Source of the DNA: Shewanella jiangmenensis
GTDB taxonomy: Bacteria > Pseudomonadota > Gammaproteobacteria > Enterobacterales > Shewanellaceae
Length of the DNA: 64,000 bases
Assembly: GCF_018596335.1 (NCBI RefSeq)
Contig: NZ_JAHEPS010000002.1
Coordinates: 124,001-188,000, forward strand
Reading direction: 5' to 3'
How positions within the stretch are numbered: position 1 is the first letter of the stretch; every line of letters starts with the position of its first letter. Shown here piece by piece: positions 17,809-27,685 of the stretch. The notes beneath the pieces are model-generated. The model saw only the letters and a list, made by a program, of their open reading frames with translations. It searched no databases and was not told where the DNA came from. The position numbers were made by a program, and so were the translations under genes.

Positions 17809-18294
17809 ATGCTGAGCCAACGGGATGCTGACTCAGATTTGTTAAGCGTTTACCGCCGCTTGCTGGCTGTGGTTGTGCTGATGTTGCTGCTGGCGGCGCT
17901 GGCCTATCGCTACTTTGGCTCGCTCGACAGCCTGTCATCCCACAGTCTGGCGCTGGAGCAAACGCGCCTTGTCAATATAGTGTTGATGGCGCGCTCGCAG
18001 TGGCTCGGTGAGGGGCAGGGCGAGCAAATCAAGCTGGATTGGGCGCGGATGCACGAGCAAGCACCGCCGGCGCCTGTGGTGGTGCGTATCAGCCAAAATG
18101 GCTGGCCGCAGCCAGCGGAGTTGTCTGATGCGGGCTGCGGGGCGCTGTGGCAGCAACTGATGGGATATCACTGGGATGGCGATGTGAGCCTGGATGAGCC
18201 GCAGCACAGCTGCCGTTACAGCGCCCGGGGTGGCGATACAATTTCTTACCAGTTGAACAGCGGAAAAGTGACCTTAGTCACTCGAACTAATTAG
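17809..18294 (+). CDS. mshF: MSHA biogenesis protein MshF
   Basis: A 161-residue bitopic membrane protein with one helix at about 19-36 and a periplasmic remainder. MshF has no defined biochemical role, but this position between mshG and the pilin genes is constant in MSHA clusters. The ATG at 17809 (MLSQRDADSD), 5 bp after the mshG stop, is preferred to an upstream in-frame start inside mshG. The end is followed by 70 bp that contain a TACAAT (18332-18337), which could be the -10 of a promoter for the pilin part of the locus. Confidence 0.75.
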   Translation: MLSQRDADSDLLSVYRRLLAVVVLMLLLAALAYRYFGSLDSLSSHSLALEQTRLVNIVLMARSQWLGEGQGEQIKLDWARMHEQAPPAPVVVRISQNGWPQPAELSDAGCGALWQQLMGYHWDGDVSLDEPQHSCRYSARGGDTISYQLNSGKVTLVTRTN

Positions 18295-18364
18295 CTGTTA
18301 AATATGGGACTTTTCAAGGCTGAAATTGCTGCTACAATGAAAAAATGGATGATTGGGGGCGCCT

Positions 18365-18970
18365 ATGAAGGCTAAACAGCAGGGTTTTTCACTGATTGAA
18401 TTGGTGATAGTCATAGTGATTTTGGGGCTATTGGCGGTGACGGCTATCCCAAGATTTCTCAACATTACCGATGAGGCCGAGGCGGCCAGCGTGGATGCCG
18501 TCAGCGGCGGGCTGGTGTCGGCGGTCAGCTTCGTGCGTGCCCAATGGGAAATTGACGGCCGCAACAATAATTACGTGCTGCTCGATGGCACTCAGATAGG
18601 CCTCGATAAGCGTTTTGGCTATCCCACCGGTGATGGCAATTTTTCGGCCACCGACATGACAGACGCGAGCTGCCAGCAAGTATTTAATCTGATCCTGCAA
18701 AGCACGCCACGCAATGTGCTTTACACTCAGGATGCGCGCAAACAGCGTTATACCGTGCGGGCCATCGGCGGCGCGGGCGGCAGCACCAACGATCTGAATG
18801 GCCTGTCAGTAAGCGGCTTGGATTTGTGTGTTTATCATCAGGTGGCTTCACTGACGCTGGATCCCAATTCCGGCATCGCCACACCTGCACCGGATTTATC
18901 TACCCCCGGCGCCCTGGGCATTACCTACAACCCGGGCACCGGCAAAGTTCTCAGTTTCACCAACCCATAA
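18365..18970 (+). CDS. mshB: MSHA minor pilin MshB
   Basis: A 201-residue type IV prepilin. A short leader MKAKQQG precedes the cleavage site G/FSLIELVIVIVIL with Glu+5, followed by the hydrophobic helix. Two cysteines (about residues 103 and 155) probably make a disulfide. The ATG at 18365 is chosen over one 12 bases upstream because the leader has the usual length and GGGGGCG precedes it. It lies directly upstream of mshA with a 37-bp gap. Confidence 0.88.
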   Translation: MKAKQQGFSLIELVIVIVILGLLAVTAIPRFLNITDEAEAASVDAVSGGLVSAVSFVRAQWEIDGRNNNYVLLDGTQIGLDKRFGYPTGDGNFSATDMTDASCQQVFNLILQSTPRNVLYTQDARKQRYTVRAIGGAGGSTNDLNGLSVSGLDLCVYHQVASLTLDPNSGIATPAPDLSTPGALGITYNPGTGKVLSFTNP

Positions 18971-19007
18971 TTTCAGTTATTCCAGTTTGATTAGAAGGTA
19001 AATTGTC

Positions 19008-19526
19008 ATGAAGAAACAACAAGGTTTTACTCTGATTGAGTTGGTGGTGGTTATCATCATCCTCGGTATTCTGGCTGTAACCGCGGCACCTAAGTTTATC
19101 AACCTGCAGTCGGATGCAAGATTGAGCGCTTTGAATGGCGCTAAATCCGCTATCCAGGGTGCGAACTCTTTGGTTTACTCTAAAGCGGCGCTCGCCGGTG
19201 TTGAGCGTACTGCAAGCAATGGCACACCTGCACCGTCAGTGGATATTGGTACAGGTACCCCAGCGGTGACCCAATTTGGGTATATTCAGGCGACTCTTGC
19301 TGAACTGGAAAACGCCGTTGATATGGATTTTAACGTTGGTACAAGCCCAACAGATCCGACTATCACTACTGACAATAACGCAGAGTGGACTATTTGGACT
19401 GTCAATGGCGTAGCTACCATTTGGCAGACAGGTTCTCCTGCAGCCTGTAGCTTCACCTATACCCAGGCGGCAGATGCCAATACACCTCCGGTATATAGCG
19501 TTATGCCAACAGCCGACGACTGTTAA
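19008..19526 (+). CDS. mshA: MSHA major pilin MshA
   Basis: The main structural subunit, 172 residues before processing. The leader MKKQQG is followed by [20 protein letters not shown], with Glu+5 of the mature pilin. A C-terminal disulfide loop is formed by Cys at about residues 145 and 172, as in type IVa pilins. A good Shine-Dalgarno (AGAAGG) precedes the ATG. A strong terminator follows at 19543, so mshA (with or without mshB) can be expressed above the downstream minor pilin genes. Confidence 0.93.
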   Translation: MKKQQGFTLIELVVVIIILGILAVTAAPKFINLQSDARLSALNGAKSAIQGANSLVYSKAALAGVERTASNGTPAPSVDIGTGTPAVTQFGYIQATLAELENAVDMDFNVGTSPTDPTITTDNNAEWTIWTVNGVATIWQTGSPAACSFTYTQAADANTPPVYSVMPTADDC

Positions 19527-19542
19527 TTAGTCCTAACGAAAT

Positions 19543-19565
19543 GGCCCGCTTCGCGGGCCTTTTTG
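19543..19565 (+). terminator. Terminator after mshA
   Basis: GGCCCGC-TTCG-CGGGCC followed by TTTTTG, 17 bp after the mshA stop. It splits the otherwise continuous locus and should reduce read-through into mshCDOPQ. Confidence 0.88.
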
Positions 19566-19657
19566 CTTTATGGGCAAGTGCTTGGCGTCGCCAAATTTGC
19601 CTTGTGAGCCAAGTTGTTGGAAACTTGGAAGACTGACATCAGGCCGTTGGGCTCCGA

Positions 19658-20161
19658 ATGCACAGCCACTCTCGCACCTTTCATTTGCCGCGCCGCCGGG
19701 CAGGGGGATTTACCCTGGTTGAGCTGGTGACCACCATCATCCTGATTGGGGTGCTGGCGGTGGTGGCTATTCCGCGTTTGTTATCCTCCTCATCCTACAG
19801 TGCCTATGCGCTTCGCAGTGAATTTATGGCTGAGCTGCGTAAGGCGCAGCTGTTCGCGCTAAGTAATGGTGATATTTGTGTGCGTGTGGCGGTGAGTGCT
19901 GCTGACGGATATAGGATGGAGCGCTACAGCAGCCGCAGCACTAACCAGTGTTCCGGCGCGCTTGATAACAGCAATCTGCCCGATTGGCAGCCCTTTCAGG
20001 GTGGCAGCAGCCTTAAGTTAATTGCGTCGGGCACCAGTTTTTCGCTGGACTTTGACCCTCTTGGCCGCCTGCCGCTTTGCAGCGGCGATTGCATTGAGGT
20101 GATTGCCGACGAGACGCTGGTGATTGCCATTGAATCTGAGGGCTACATCCATGCGCGTTAA
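19658..20161 (+). CDS. mshC: MSHA minor pilin MshC
   Basis: A 167-residue minor prepilin. A rather long basic leader (MHSHSRTFHLPRRRAGG) precedes FTLVELVTTIILIGVLAVVA; four cysteines lie in the C-terminal half. The GspH/FimT-like size and position agree with MshC, thought to sit in the tip or priming complex with MshD, O and P. The preceding 90 bp carry a CCAAGTT/AACTTGG hairpin (about 19611-19630) but no clear promoter. It overlaps mshD by 11 bp. Confidence 0.85.
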   Translation: MHSHSRTFHLPRRRAGGFTLVELVTTIILIGVLAVVAIPRLLSSSSYSAYALRSEFMAELRKAQLFALSNGDICVRVAVSAADGYRMERYSSRSTNQCSGALDNSNLPDWQPFQGGSSLKLIASGTSFSLDFDPLGRLPLCSGDCIEVIADETLVIAIESEGYIHAR

Positions 20162-20711
20162 GCCCTTCTCCGCCACTTGCCCACGCATCGATGGCGGTTG
20201 CAGTCAGGCTGGCTTTACGCTGGTGGAGCTGGTCGTTGGTATGGTGGTGCTCTCAATCGCGCTGGTAATGCTCTCGACCATGTTATTTCCCCAGGCCGAC
20301 CGCGCCGCCATGAGTCTGCAGCGGGTTCGCAGCGCTGAACTGGCCCATTCGATTATCAATGAAATCTGGGGTAAGCGGTTTGATGAAAATACCAATATCA
20401 ATGGCGGCGTGCCGGCCTGTGGCTCGCCTGCGGGCTTGCCTTGCAGTTCAGTGATGGGGCCGGAAGCGGGCGAGGGGCGTAATGACTTTGATGATGTGGA
20501 TGACTACCACGGCCTCACTCAGGATGCCTTGATGCTCAACTCGACCGAGCGCTACAGCGACCGCTATCCAAATTATCGCCTGACGGTCGAAGTAAGCCGC
20601 CAAAGCAGCGCAGCCGCTGACAACAGTGCCGACAGCAAATTGATTGCAGTGCATGTGACCACCCCCGCCGGCGAAACCATCACTTATCATGCTCAGAGGA
20701 GTAACTACTGA
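20151..20711 (+). CDS. mshD: MSHA minor pilin MshD
   Basis: A 186-residue minor prepilin with the processing site QAG/FTLVELVVGMVVLSIALVM. The ATG at 20151, inside the end of mshC, gives the leader MRVKPFSATCPRIDGGCSQAG; an upstream start at 20124 is less likely. PilV-like in size and placement. Its stop codon lies in the first unit of a 23-bp tandem duplication that spans the mshD/mshO junction. Confidence 0.85.
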   Translation: MRVKPFSATCPRIDGGCSQAGFTLVELVVGMVVLSIALVMLSTMLFPQADRAAMSLQRVRSAELAHSIINEIWGKRFDENTNINGGVPACGSPAGLPCSSVMGPEAGEGRNDFDDVDDYHGLTQDALMLNSTERYSDRYPNYRLTVEVSRQSSAAADNSADSKLIAVHVTTPAGETITYHAQRSNY

Positions 20712-20754
20712 TGCGCATTTTAAGGAGCCGCTGATGCGCATGTTAAGGAGCCGC
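20709..20754 (+). repeat. 23-bp tandem duplication at the mshD/mshO junction
   Basis: Two 23-bp units (20709-20731 and 20732-20754) beginning TGATGCGCAT differ at one base. Each carries a TGATG stop/start overlap and TTAAGGAGCCGC. From the first ATG (20711) translation would stop after seven codons (MRILRSR). The second ATG (20734) opens mshO, and the AAGGAG at 20722-20727 of the first unit is then its ribosome site. Confidence 0.92.
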
Positions 20755-21576
20755 GGCTTTACTCTGGTGGAAATGGTCACAGTGATTTTGGTGCTCGGGG
20801 TGCTCGCGGTCGGCGTCAGCAGTTTTATTATTTTCGGCACCCGCATTTTTGTGGAGTCATCGGCGGTGGAGCAGGTCACAGGCGAGAGCCGCTACGCCAT
20901 CGAGCGCATGACCCGCGATATCCGCGCAGCATTGCCCGGCAGTGCGCGCCTTGCTAGCGGCAATAGTGGCAGCGAGAGTTGGCAGTGTCTTGAATTGGTG
21001 CCGATAGCTGCGAGCAGCAGTTACCTCAGCATTGGCCTTGCCAGTGGCCCTGCGTCCAAAACTGCAACCCTGTTTCGCGATGCGCCGCAGACTGGTATCG
21101 CCGTGGGCCAGTTTGCCTTTGTTTATCCGTTGGCCGAGAGCGATGTGTATGCCAATCCAGCGGGCAATTTGGGTAAGCGTTTTGTGGTGCAAAAGGTGAC
21201 TGAGGCAAGCGCTGCCGACACCATAGAGCTTGAATTTGCCACCGCAGTGCGTTTTAGCGAAGCCTCGCCGAGCCGGCGGATTTTTTTAACGGGCACGCCG
21301 ATAAGCTACTGTTTTATTGGTGACGTCTCAGGTGGCGATATCAAGCTATGGCACTTTGCCGGTTATGGATTCTCGCCTACGCAGCCCGATGTGCCTGCCA
21401 TGCGTGCGGGCGGCCAGGCGGCCTTGATGGCGCAGGGCGTGGTTAGCGCGGCCCCACTGTCGCTCCTGCCATCGACCCTGATGAATAATGCGGTTATTCA
21501 GTTGGATGCGGCTTTCAGTGTTAACGGCCAAAGCTTTGGCTATCAGCATCAGGTGCAGGTGATCAATGTCCCCTAA
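20734..21576 (+). CDS. mshO: MSHA minor pilin MshO
   Basis: A 280-residue PilW-like minor prepilin: leader MRMLRSRG, then FTLVEMVTVILVLGVLAVG. The start at 20734 is fixed by the leader and by AAGGAG six bases upstream, which belongs to the first copy of a tandem duplication. The remainder is a large periplasmic domain with two cysteines (CLEL, SYCF). It overlaps mshP by 11 bp. It probably belongs to the tip complex with MshC, D and P. Confidence 0.87.
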   Translation: MRMLRSRGFTLVEMVTVILVLGVLAVGVSSFIIFGTRIFVESSAVEQVTGESRYAIERMTRDIRAALPGSARLASGNSGSESWQCLELVPIAASSSYLSIGLASGPASKTATLFRDAPQTGIAVGQFAFVYPLAESDVYANPAGNLGKRFVVQKVTEASAADTIELEFATAVRFSEASPSRRIFLTGTPISYCFIGDVSGGDIKLWHFAGYGFSPTQPDVPAMRAGGQAALMAQGVVSAAPLSLLPSTLMNNAVIQLDAAFSVNGQSFGYQHQVQVINVP

Positions 21577-22024
21577 CGCTAAACGCAACTTGCGGCCTGC
21601 CAATTTCCCTAAAAGGCTTGGTAAAACCCGCCAGCGGGGCAGCGCGCTTATCATAGGTATTTTTGTGATAACTGTGATGTTTTTGCTGGCGGCGGCGCTT
21701 ATTCGTATGAGCAACGACGGCGATGAGGCCTTAACGCTTGAGGTGTGGAGTACCCGCGCGCTGGCCGCTGCCAACAGCGGTGCCGATGTTGCCATGGGTA
21801 AGCTTTATCCGCTGAATGGCGGCACATCGAGCTGTGCCAATGTGCCCGCAAGCTGGAATGTGCCGGCTGTGGTAGGTTTTCATGGCTGTAGCGTCAACCT
21901 GTCGTGTACAGATTATGTCAGCGATGGTGAGCATCAGTACCGTTTGGTCAGCCGCGCCGTGTGTGAAAGTGGCGCGCTCAGGGTCAGTCGCAGCGTGGAG
22001 GTCAGTGCCCGTGGTGTGGACTAA
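21566..22024 (+). CDS. mshP: MSHA biogenesis protein MshP (PilX-like)
   Basis: A 152-residue protein with a basic N-terminus and the PilX-type hydrophobic start RQRGSALIIGIFVITVMFLLAAALIRM, without the classical FTLIE motif. This is normal for MshP/PilX proteins. Four cysteines occur in the periplasmic part (SSCANV, HGCSV, LSCTDY, AVCESG). Its stop codon lies in the first unit of a 15-bp repeat array that continues into mshQ. Confidence 0.82.
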   Translation: MSPNAKRNLRPANFPKRLGKTRQRGSALIIGIFVITVMFLLAAALIRMSNDGDEALTLEVWSTRALAAANSGADVAMGKLYPLNGGTSSCANVPASWNVPAVVGFHGCSVNLSCTDYVSDGEHQYRLVSRAVCESGALRVSRSVEVSARGVD

Positions 22025-22090
22025 TCTGATGTGGACAAATGCAGCGTGGATAAATGCAGCGTGGACAAATGCTACGTCGACAAAAGTGGT
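22016..22090 (+). repeat. Five 15-bp tandem units across the mshP end and mshQ start
   Basis: Units at 22016, 22031, 22046, 22061 and 22076 follow GTGGACAAATGCAGC with one to several changes. The first holds the mshP stop and the mshQ ATG; the next three encode WTNAA/WINAA/WTNAT at the mshQ N-terminus. Confidence 0.9.
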
Positions 22091-24704
22091 GTGGCGCGGC
22101 GTTGTGTTAGCAGTGTTGCTGATGCTGTGGCTGCCCGCCATGGCAGTGCCCCTTTGCAGCGATATTTTTACCAAACCGCCGACCGGTAATCATTTCCCCG
22201 GCCTCTTGCCGCCCGCTAATCTGGAACCAAGCCGTGGCGTTTTTGAATGCGATAAGCACGGCTGTAACCAGCGGCAGAATTACACGCCCGGCGATTACAA
22301 TTTTTCCGCCGGTGACTTTAAAAACGGTAATTTTATCAGTACCAATGGCGCCAGCACCCGGCTCTACTTTAATTCCTTATCTATGAGCCAGGCCCACATC
22401 AACGTTGGTGGCAAGGCGAGCGATCTCATCATTTATGTGCGCGGCAGCTTTTCGATTGCCGGCCAAAACACCCTCAATGCCATAGTGTATGTCGCAGGTG
22501 CGGTGCACATTACCGGCAATGCCACGCTGAATGGCGCGATTGCGTCTGGCGGGCCTTTGGTCGGCGGCGGCAGCAGTAATATCAATATCGACCTGTCGCA
22601 GGTGGATAATGCCGACTTTGGCGGCATGTGTGACGATGGCTCCAATTCGGCCATCGACCACTTTTTGATGCGTTACAGCGCCAGTCCACTGACCTGTAAG
22701 GCTGAGCCCGTCAGCGTATATGCCTGTAAGGATGCCAGTTGCAGCAGCTATGAAACATCGGCCATTACAGCAAGCCTCACTGCGGCCAATGCCGTTACCG
22801 GCTGGGAAGGCGGCAGTCAGCTGACCCTCACTAATGGCGTTGGCAGTAAAAACCTGTGGCATACGGTCACAGCGCCGCTGGTCACCATAGGGGTTGGCAG
22901 TGCCAGTGTCGCAGCAATCAATCCCACCCTGTGCCAGCGCGGTAACAACACCCCGTCGGTGGCGGCCTGCACCATCGCCTTTGCCGACAGTGGCCTTATT
23001 TTGGATGTGCCGGACAAGCTTGCGGCCAAATCCGCGACCGTTACCCTGAGTGCGGTGCGAAAGGATAATCAGAGTCAGCGCTGTGTGCCTACGTTCCAGA
23101 ATGTGAGTAAAAACATTCAGTTTTGGAGTGAATATCAGGACCCGGCAACTATATTTGGCAGCCCCAGAGTGTCGGTGAATAACACCAATGTCGCGACGTC
23201 AGCATCGAGCCCAACCTCGTTGCCGCTCGCCTTTAATGCCAGCGGCACGGCTACGCTGAATGTAAATTACCCCGATGCCGGCAAGCTTGCCCTTAATGCG
23301 CGCTACATCGGCTCCGCCAGTGAAGGAAACCTGCAGCTTGAGGGCAGCGACAGCTTTGTCAGTTTCCCCGCAGGCATGTGTGTTCAACCCGTTGATGCCA
23401 ATGCCTATTGTGCGAGCGGCGATGAGACCTGTGCGGCCTATAAAAAGGCTGGTGATAGCTTTGGGCTTAAGCTGAGCGCCCATGCCTGGGTCACTGATAA
23501 CGACACGAACTTTTGCGACAATCCCACCACGCCCAACTTTGCCAGACAAAATATAATGCTTAATCATGAGCTTGTTGCGCCTACGCTTGGCAGCAGCGGC
23601 GCACTTGGTACTGCCACTTACGCGCATCAGGCCGCGTCGAGCGCCAATCCCTCGGCGGCGAATACTGTGGCTCAAAGTATCAGCGAGGTCGGGGTGTTCA
23701 GGTTTGGTACGGCGCCGTTCAGCGCCTATCTTGGCAGCAACGCCTTTACCGTGCCTGCGGCCAAGTCGGTGGATACGGGGCGCTTTGTGCCGGCGAGTTT
23801 TGACCTAACGGGCGTCTCACTGACGCCGGCCTGCAGCGGATTCAGTTACATGGATCAGCCAACGCCGCTCGCCATGACCATAGAAGCCAAAAACTTAAAT
23901 GGCGCCCTGACTGAAAACTATCAGGGGGTGTTTGCCAAAGGCGTGGCGAGTCTTCATGGCGAAAACAGTGACAATGGCGTGGATCTCTACGCCCGCTTAA
24001 GCCCGCTTGCTGGCAGCTGGAGCAAGGGCATTATGGCATTTGATGTTAACCACAGATTCACCTTTGGCCGCACCACGGCGCCACTCGCCGATGGGCCCTT
24101 TGAGGCGCTGGATATTGGTTTGCAGCTCGATGATGGCGATGGCGGCATGAGCAAGCTTACGGGTATGGACATGAAGCCTGACAGCTCTGGCGATTGTACC
24201 CTGCCAAGTAACACCTGTACCGCGCGCAGATTGAACACTTCGCCGCTTAAGCTCTACCACGGCCGGGTGCAACTTGATAACACCTATGGCCCGGAAGGGG
24301 CGGTGCTGAGAATGCGCGCCCAGGCGCAGTACTGGCAGGGCAGCGCCTGGGGGGCATTGGCAGCTGACAGCTGCACCCTGGTTAACCCCGCTCTGGCAAC
24401 CCAGGTTGACGACCCGTTGCTGGGCTACCGCTTCGCCCCCGCCTTATTGGGTGGCCAAAGCATACTTCGCAGCGCTGCCCCAGCCCAGTTCAGTGCCGGA
24501 ATGCTGGATTTGTACTGGCAGTCACAGGGCAGCCCTTTGTATCGCGGTCAGGTAACGGCGCCGCTTGCGGTGGACGACTGGCTCAAGTGGTATTGGAATT
24601 GGGATGGCAGCAGTCCAAACAGCCTGTCTGACCCGCGAGCCAGTGCCTATTTCGGCCGCTACCGTGGCGATGACCGGATAATATTCTGGCGTGAGGTTAA
24701 CTGA
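22029..24704 (+). CDS. mshQ: MSHA-associated large protein MshQ (putative adhesin)
   Basis: An 891-residue exported protein, last of the MSHA locus. MshQ proteins are large, end in a conserved DUF6701-type region, and are suspected to act at the pilus tip or surface; no activity is proven. Residues 1-21 are mostly repeat-encoded (MWTNAAWINAAWTNATSTKV). A true signal peptide follows (VWRGVVLAVLLMLWLPAMA). GTG codons at 22086 and 22089 directly before it are alternative starts, since no Shine-Dalgarno supports 22029. The N-terminal third contains a beta-helix-like part (about 80-180), and many paired cysteines occur through the middle. The end DRIIFWREVN is typical of the family. A 210-bp gap with the mreB promoter region follows. 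Confidence 0.85.
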   Translation: MWTNAAWINAAWTNATSTKVVWRGVVLAVLLMLWLPAMAVPLCSDIFTKPPTGNHFPGLLPPANLEPSRGVFECDKHGCNQRQNYTPGDYNFSAGDFKNGNFISTNGASTRLYFNSLSMSQAHINVGGKASDLIIYVRGSFSIAGQNTLNAIVYVAGAVHITGNATLNGAIASGGPLVGGGSSNINIDLSQVDNADFGGMCDDGSNSAIDHFLMRYSASPLTCKAEPVSVYACKDASCSSYETSAITASLTAANAVTGWEGGSQLTLTNGVGSKNLWHTVTAPLVTIGVGSASVAAINPTLCQRGNNTPSVAACTIAFADSGLILDVPDKLAAKSATVTLSAVRKDNQSQRCVPTFQNVSKNIQFWSEYQDPATIFGSPRVSVNNTNVATSASSPTSLPLAFNASGTATLNVNYPDAGKLALNARYIGSASEGNLQLEGSDSFVSFPAGMCVQPVDANAYCASGDETCAAYKKAGDSFGLKLSAHAWVTDNDTNFCDNPTTPNFARQNIMLNHELVAPTLGSSGALGTATYAHQAASSANPSAANTVAQSISEVGVFRFGTAPFSAYLGSNAFTVPAAKSVDTGRFVPASFDLTGVSLTPACSGFSYMDQPTPLAMTIEAKNLNGALTENYQGVFAKGVASLHGENSDNGVDLYARLSPLAGSWSKGIMAFDVNHRFTFGRTTAPLADGPFEALDIGLQLDDGDGGMSKLTGMDMKPDSSGDCTLPSNTCTARRLNTSPLKLYHGRVQLDNTYGPEGAVLRMRAQAQYWQGSAWGALAADSCTLVNPALATQVDDPLLGYRFAPALLGGQSILRSAAPAQFSAGMLDLYWQSQGSPLYRGQVTAPLAVDDWLKWYWNWDGSSPNSLSDPRASAYFGRYRGDDRIIFWREVN

Positions 24705-24869
24705 ACTTCATCAACCCGCATCGGGCAGTGAATTATGCTGCCAGGTGGGCGCCAGCTAAAAAACTGCGGTATTTTTCACCACTTTATAAACGGCTTAAAA
24801 AAAATCACTTGATTAGCGATTGTTAACCTCGCCGGTCTTGTGGAATCAGGGTGTCATTGATAAAGTTAG

Positions 24870-25964
<1,095 letters not shown>

Positions 25965-26008
25965 TTTCGGGGATTAAGAGGCGGTAACACTACCGCCTCA
26001 CTTGTTTT

Positions 26009-27181
26009 ATGAAGCCAATCTTTGTTCGTGGCGTCTCCAACCAATTCAGGTTGACCCTTGCCGTCATCATGTCGGTGATGCTGATCGTTGCCAACGATCG
26101 GCTGACTCCTGTGCGCCAGTCAATGGCGACTCTCCTTAGCCCTTTACAATATCTCGCCAGTGTCCCCGGGGATATGCTGGATAATTTTGCTGAAGCCATT
26201 GCCACCCGCAATATGCTGCAGCGCCAGAATGCCGAAATGCTGCGTCAGCAATTGATGATGAGCGAGCGCCTGCAGCGTTTTGAGCATTTGCGTCAGGAAA
26301 ACGAGCGCCTGCGGTTGCTGCTTGGCTCACCGGTGCACATGGATGCACGCAAGATGGTGGCCGAGGTGATGGAAGTGGCGAGCGACCCTTTTCATCAGCA
26401 GGTGGTGATTAACCGCGGCCTGAAAAACGGTGTGTATGTGGGTCAGCCTGTGCTTGATGCCCAGGGCGTGGTCGGGCAGGTGGTGGATGTGAGTGCCATT
26501 ACCGCCAGGGTGCTGCTGATGTCTGACACCAGCCATGCCATTCCGGTGCGTATTACCCGTAACGATGTGCGCATGATAGTCAATGGCACCGGCGAGCTGG
26601 ACGAAGTGGAGCTGCGCCACGTAGCCAAGAGTATCGACGTTAAAGTGGGTGACCTGCTGGTGACCTCGGGCCTCGGTCGGCGCTTTCCGGAAGGTTATCC
26701 GGTTGCTCGCGTGACCGAAGTCGAGCGCGATGAAGCCCAGGCCTATGCGCGGGTGATGGCGCAGCCGCTGGCGGCGCTTGACCGTATCCGTTATCTGCTG
26801 CTGATTTGGCCAAGTCTGGATGTTACCCCGGCCGACGCCTTGGCTCCTGGCCAGGTGCCGGCCCAGACTCCAGATCAGACGTCAGCTCAAACGCCAGCCG
26901 ATGGCGCGCAAACGCCCGCTGCTGATCAGCCTGTGGGCACAGCGGCGCCACAAACAGGCGCGCAATCTGCTACTGAGACCGGAGCGCAAGCTGCGCCGCA
27001 AACGCAGCAGCAAGCTCAGCCTAATACGCAGGCACAATCGCAGCAGCAATCGCAAACGCAGCCGCAGACTCAGGCAAATTCAGCTGCGCAAAATAGTACA
27101 GCGGCTAGTGCTTCAAACACGGCACAGCCAAATCCAGTCCCCGCCGAGGGTAACAACACCGCTGCGGAGGAAAGACGATGA
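26009..27181 (+). CDS. mreC: Rod shape-determining protein MreC with long low-complexity tail
   Basis: The periplasmic scaffold of the elongasome. The N-terminal membrane helix lies at about 14-32, a coiled coil at about 65-110, and the MreC beta-domain at about 120-275. The core ends near residue 275, as in E. coli (367 residues in total with a shorter tail). Here about 115 residues follow that are almost only Gln, Ala, Thr, Pro and Ser (QTPADGAQTP, QTQQQAQP, SQQQSQTQPQTQ). The tail is encoded by CAG/CAA/GCG-rich DNA at about 26830-27170 and would lie in the periplasm. It overlaps mreD by 4 bp. Confidence 0.93.
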   Translation: MKPIFVRGVSNQFRLTLAVIMSVMLIVANDRLTPVRQSMATLLSPLQYLASVPGDMLDNFAEAIATRNMLQRQNAEMLRQQLMMSERLQRFEHLRQENERLRLLLGSPVHMDARKMVAEVMEVASDPFHQQVVINRGLKNGVYVGQPVLDAQGVVGQVVDVSAITARVLLMSDTSHAIPVRITRNDVRMIVNGTGELDEVELRHVAKSIDVKVGDLLVTSGLGRRFPEGYPVARVTEVERDEAQAYARVMAQPLAALDRIRYLLLIWPSLDVTPADALAPGQVPAQTPDQTSAQTPADGAQTPAADQPVGTAAPQTGAQSATETGAQAAPQTQQQAQPNTQAQSQQQSQTQPQTQANSAAQNSTAASASNTAQPNPVPAEGNNTAAEERR

Positions 27182-27666
27182 GTCTGCAGGCACCCAATGG
27201 CCGGCTGATTGTCTGGCTGACGCTGTTTGTTGGTCTGCTGATGCAGATTATTCCGCTGCCCGAGATAGTCGAGGCGTGGCGCCCGGACTGGCTGCTGCTG
27301 GTACTGATTTACTGGACCATGGCATTGCCGCACAGATACAACATCCTCACCGCCTGGATTTTGGGGGTGGCGCTGGATGTGCTGCTTGGCTCCACCCTTG
27401 GGGTCAGGGCACTTGGATTCTCGCTGGTGATTTATGTGGTAGCGCTGCACTTCCAGCGGATGCGCAACTTTACCATCTGGCAGCAATCACTGCTGGTGGC
27501 CTGTCTGGTGGGCGTGTATCACCTGGTGGTGTTCTGGCTGCAATATGTGCTCACCAAGGCCACCTACAGCCATGATATCTTCTGGCCCATGGTGTCGAGC
27601 CTGGCGATTTGGCCCTGGGTGTTCTGGAGTCTGCGCCGTCTGCGCCGTGGCTACAAAGTAAGATAG
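27178..27666 (+). CDS. mreD: Rod shape-determining protein MreD
   Basis: A 162-residue integral membrane protein with about five or six hydrophobic segments; the family motif WRPDWLLLVLIYW is at about 37-49. It works with MreB, MreC and RodA in lateral wall growth. Its start overlaps the mreC stop (ATGA), supporting coupled translation. A 19-bp gap to maf follows. Confidence 0.93.
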   Translation: MSLQAPNGRLIVWLTLFVGLLMQIIPLPEIVEAWRPDWLLLVLIYWTMALPHRYNILTAWILGVALDVLLGSTLGVRALGFSLVIYVVALHFQRMRNFTIWQQSLLVACLVGVYHLVVFWLQYVLTKATYSHDIFWPMVSSLAIWPWVFWSLRRLRRGYKVR

Positions 27667-27685
27667 GTAAAGCGAGAAAACTCAA

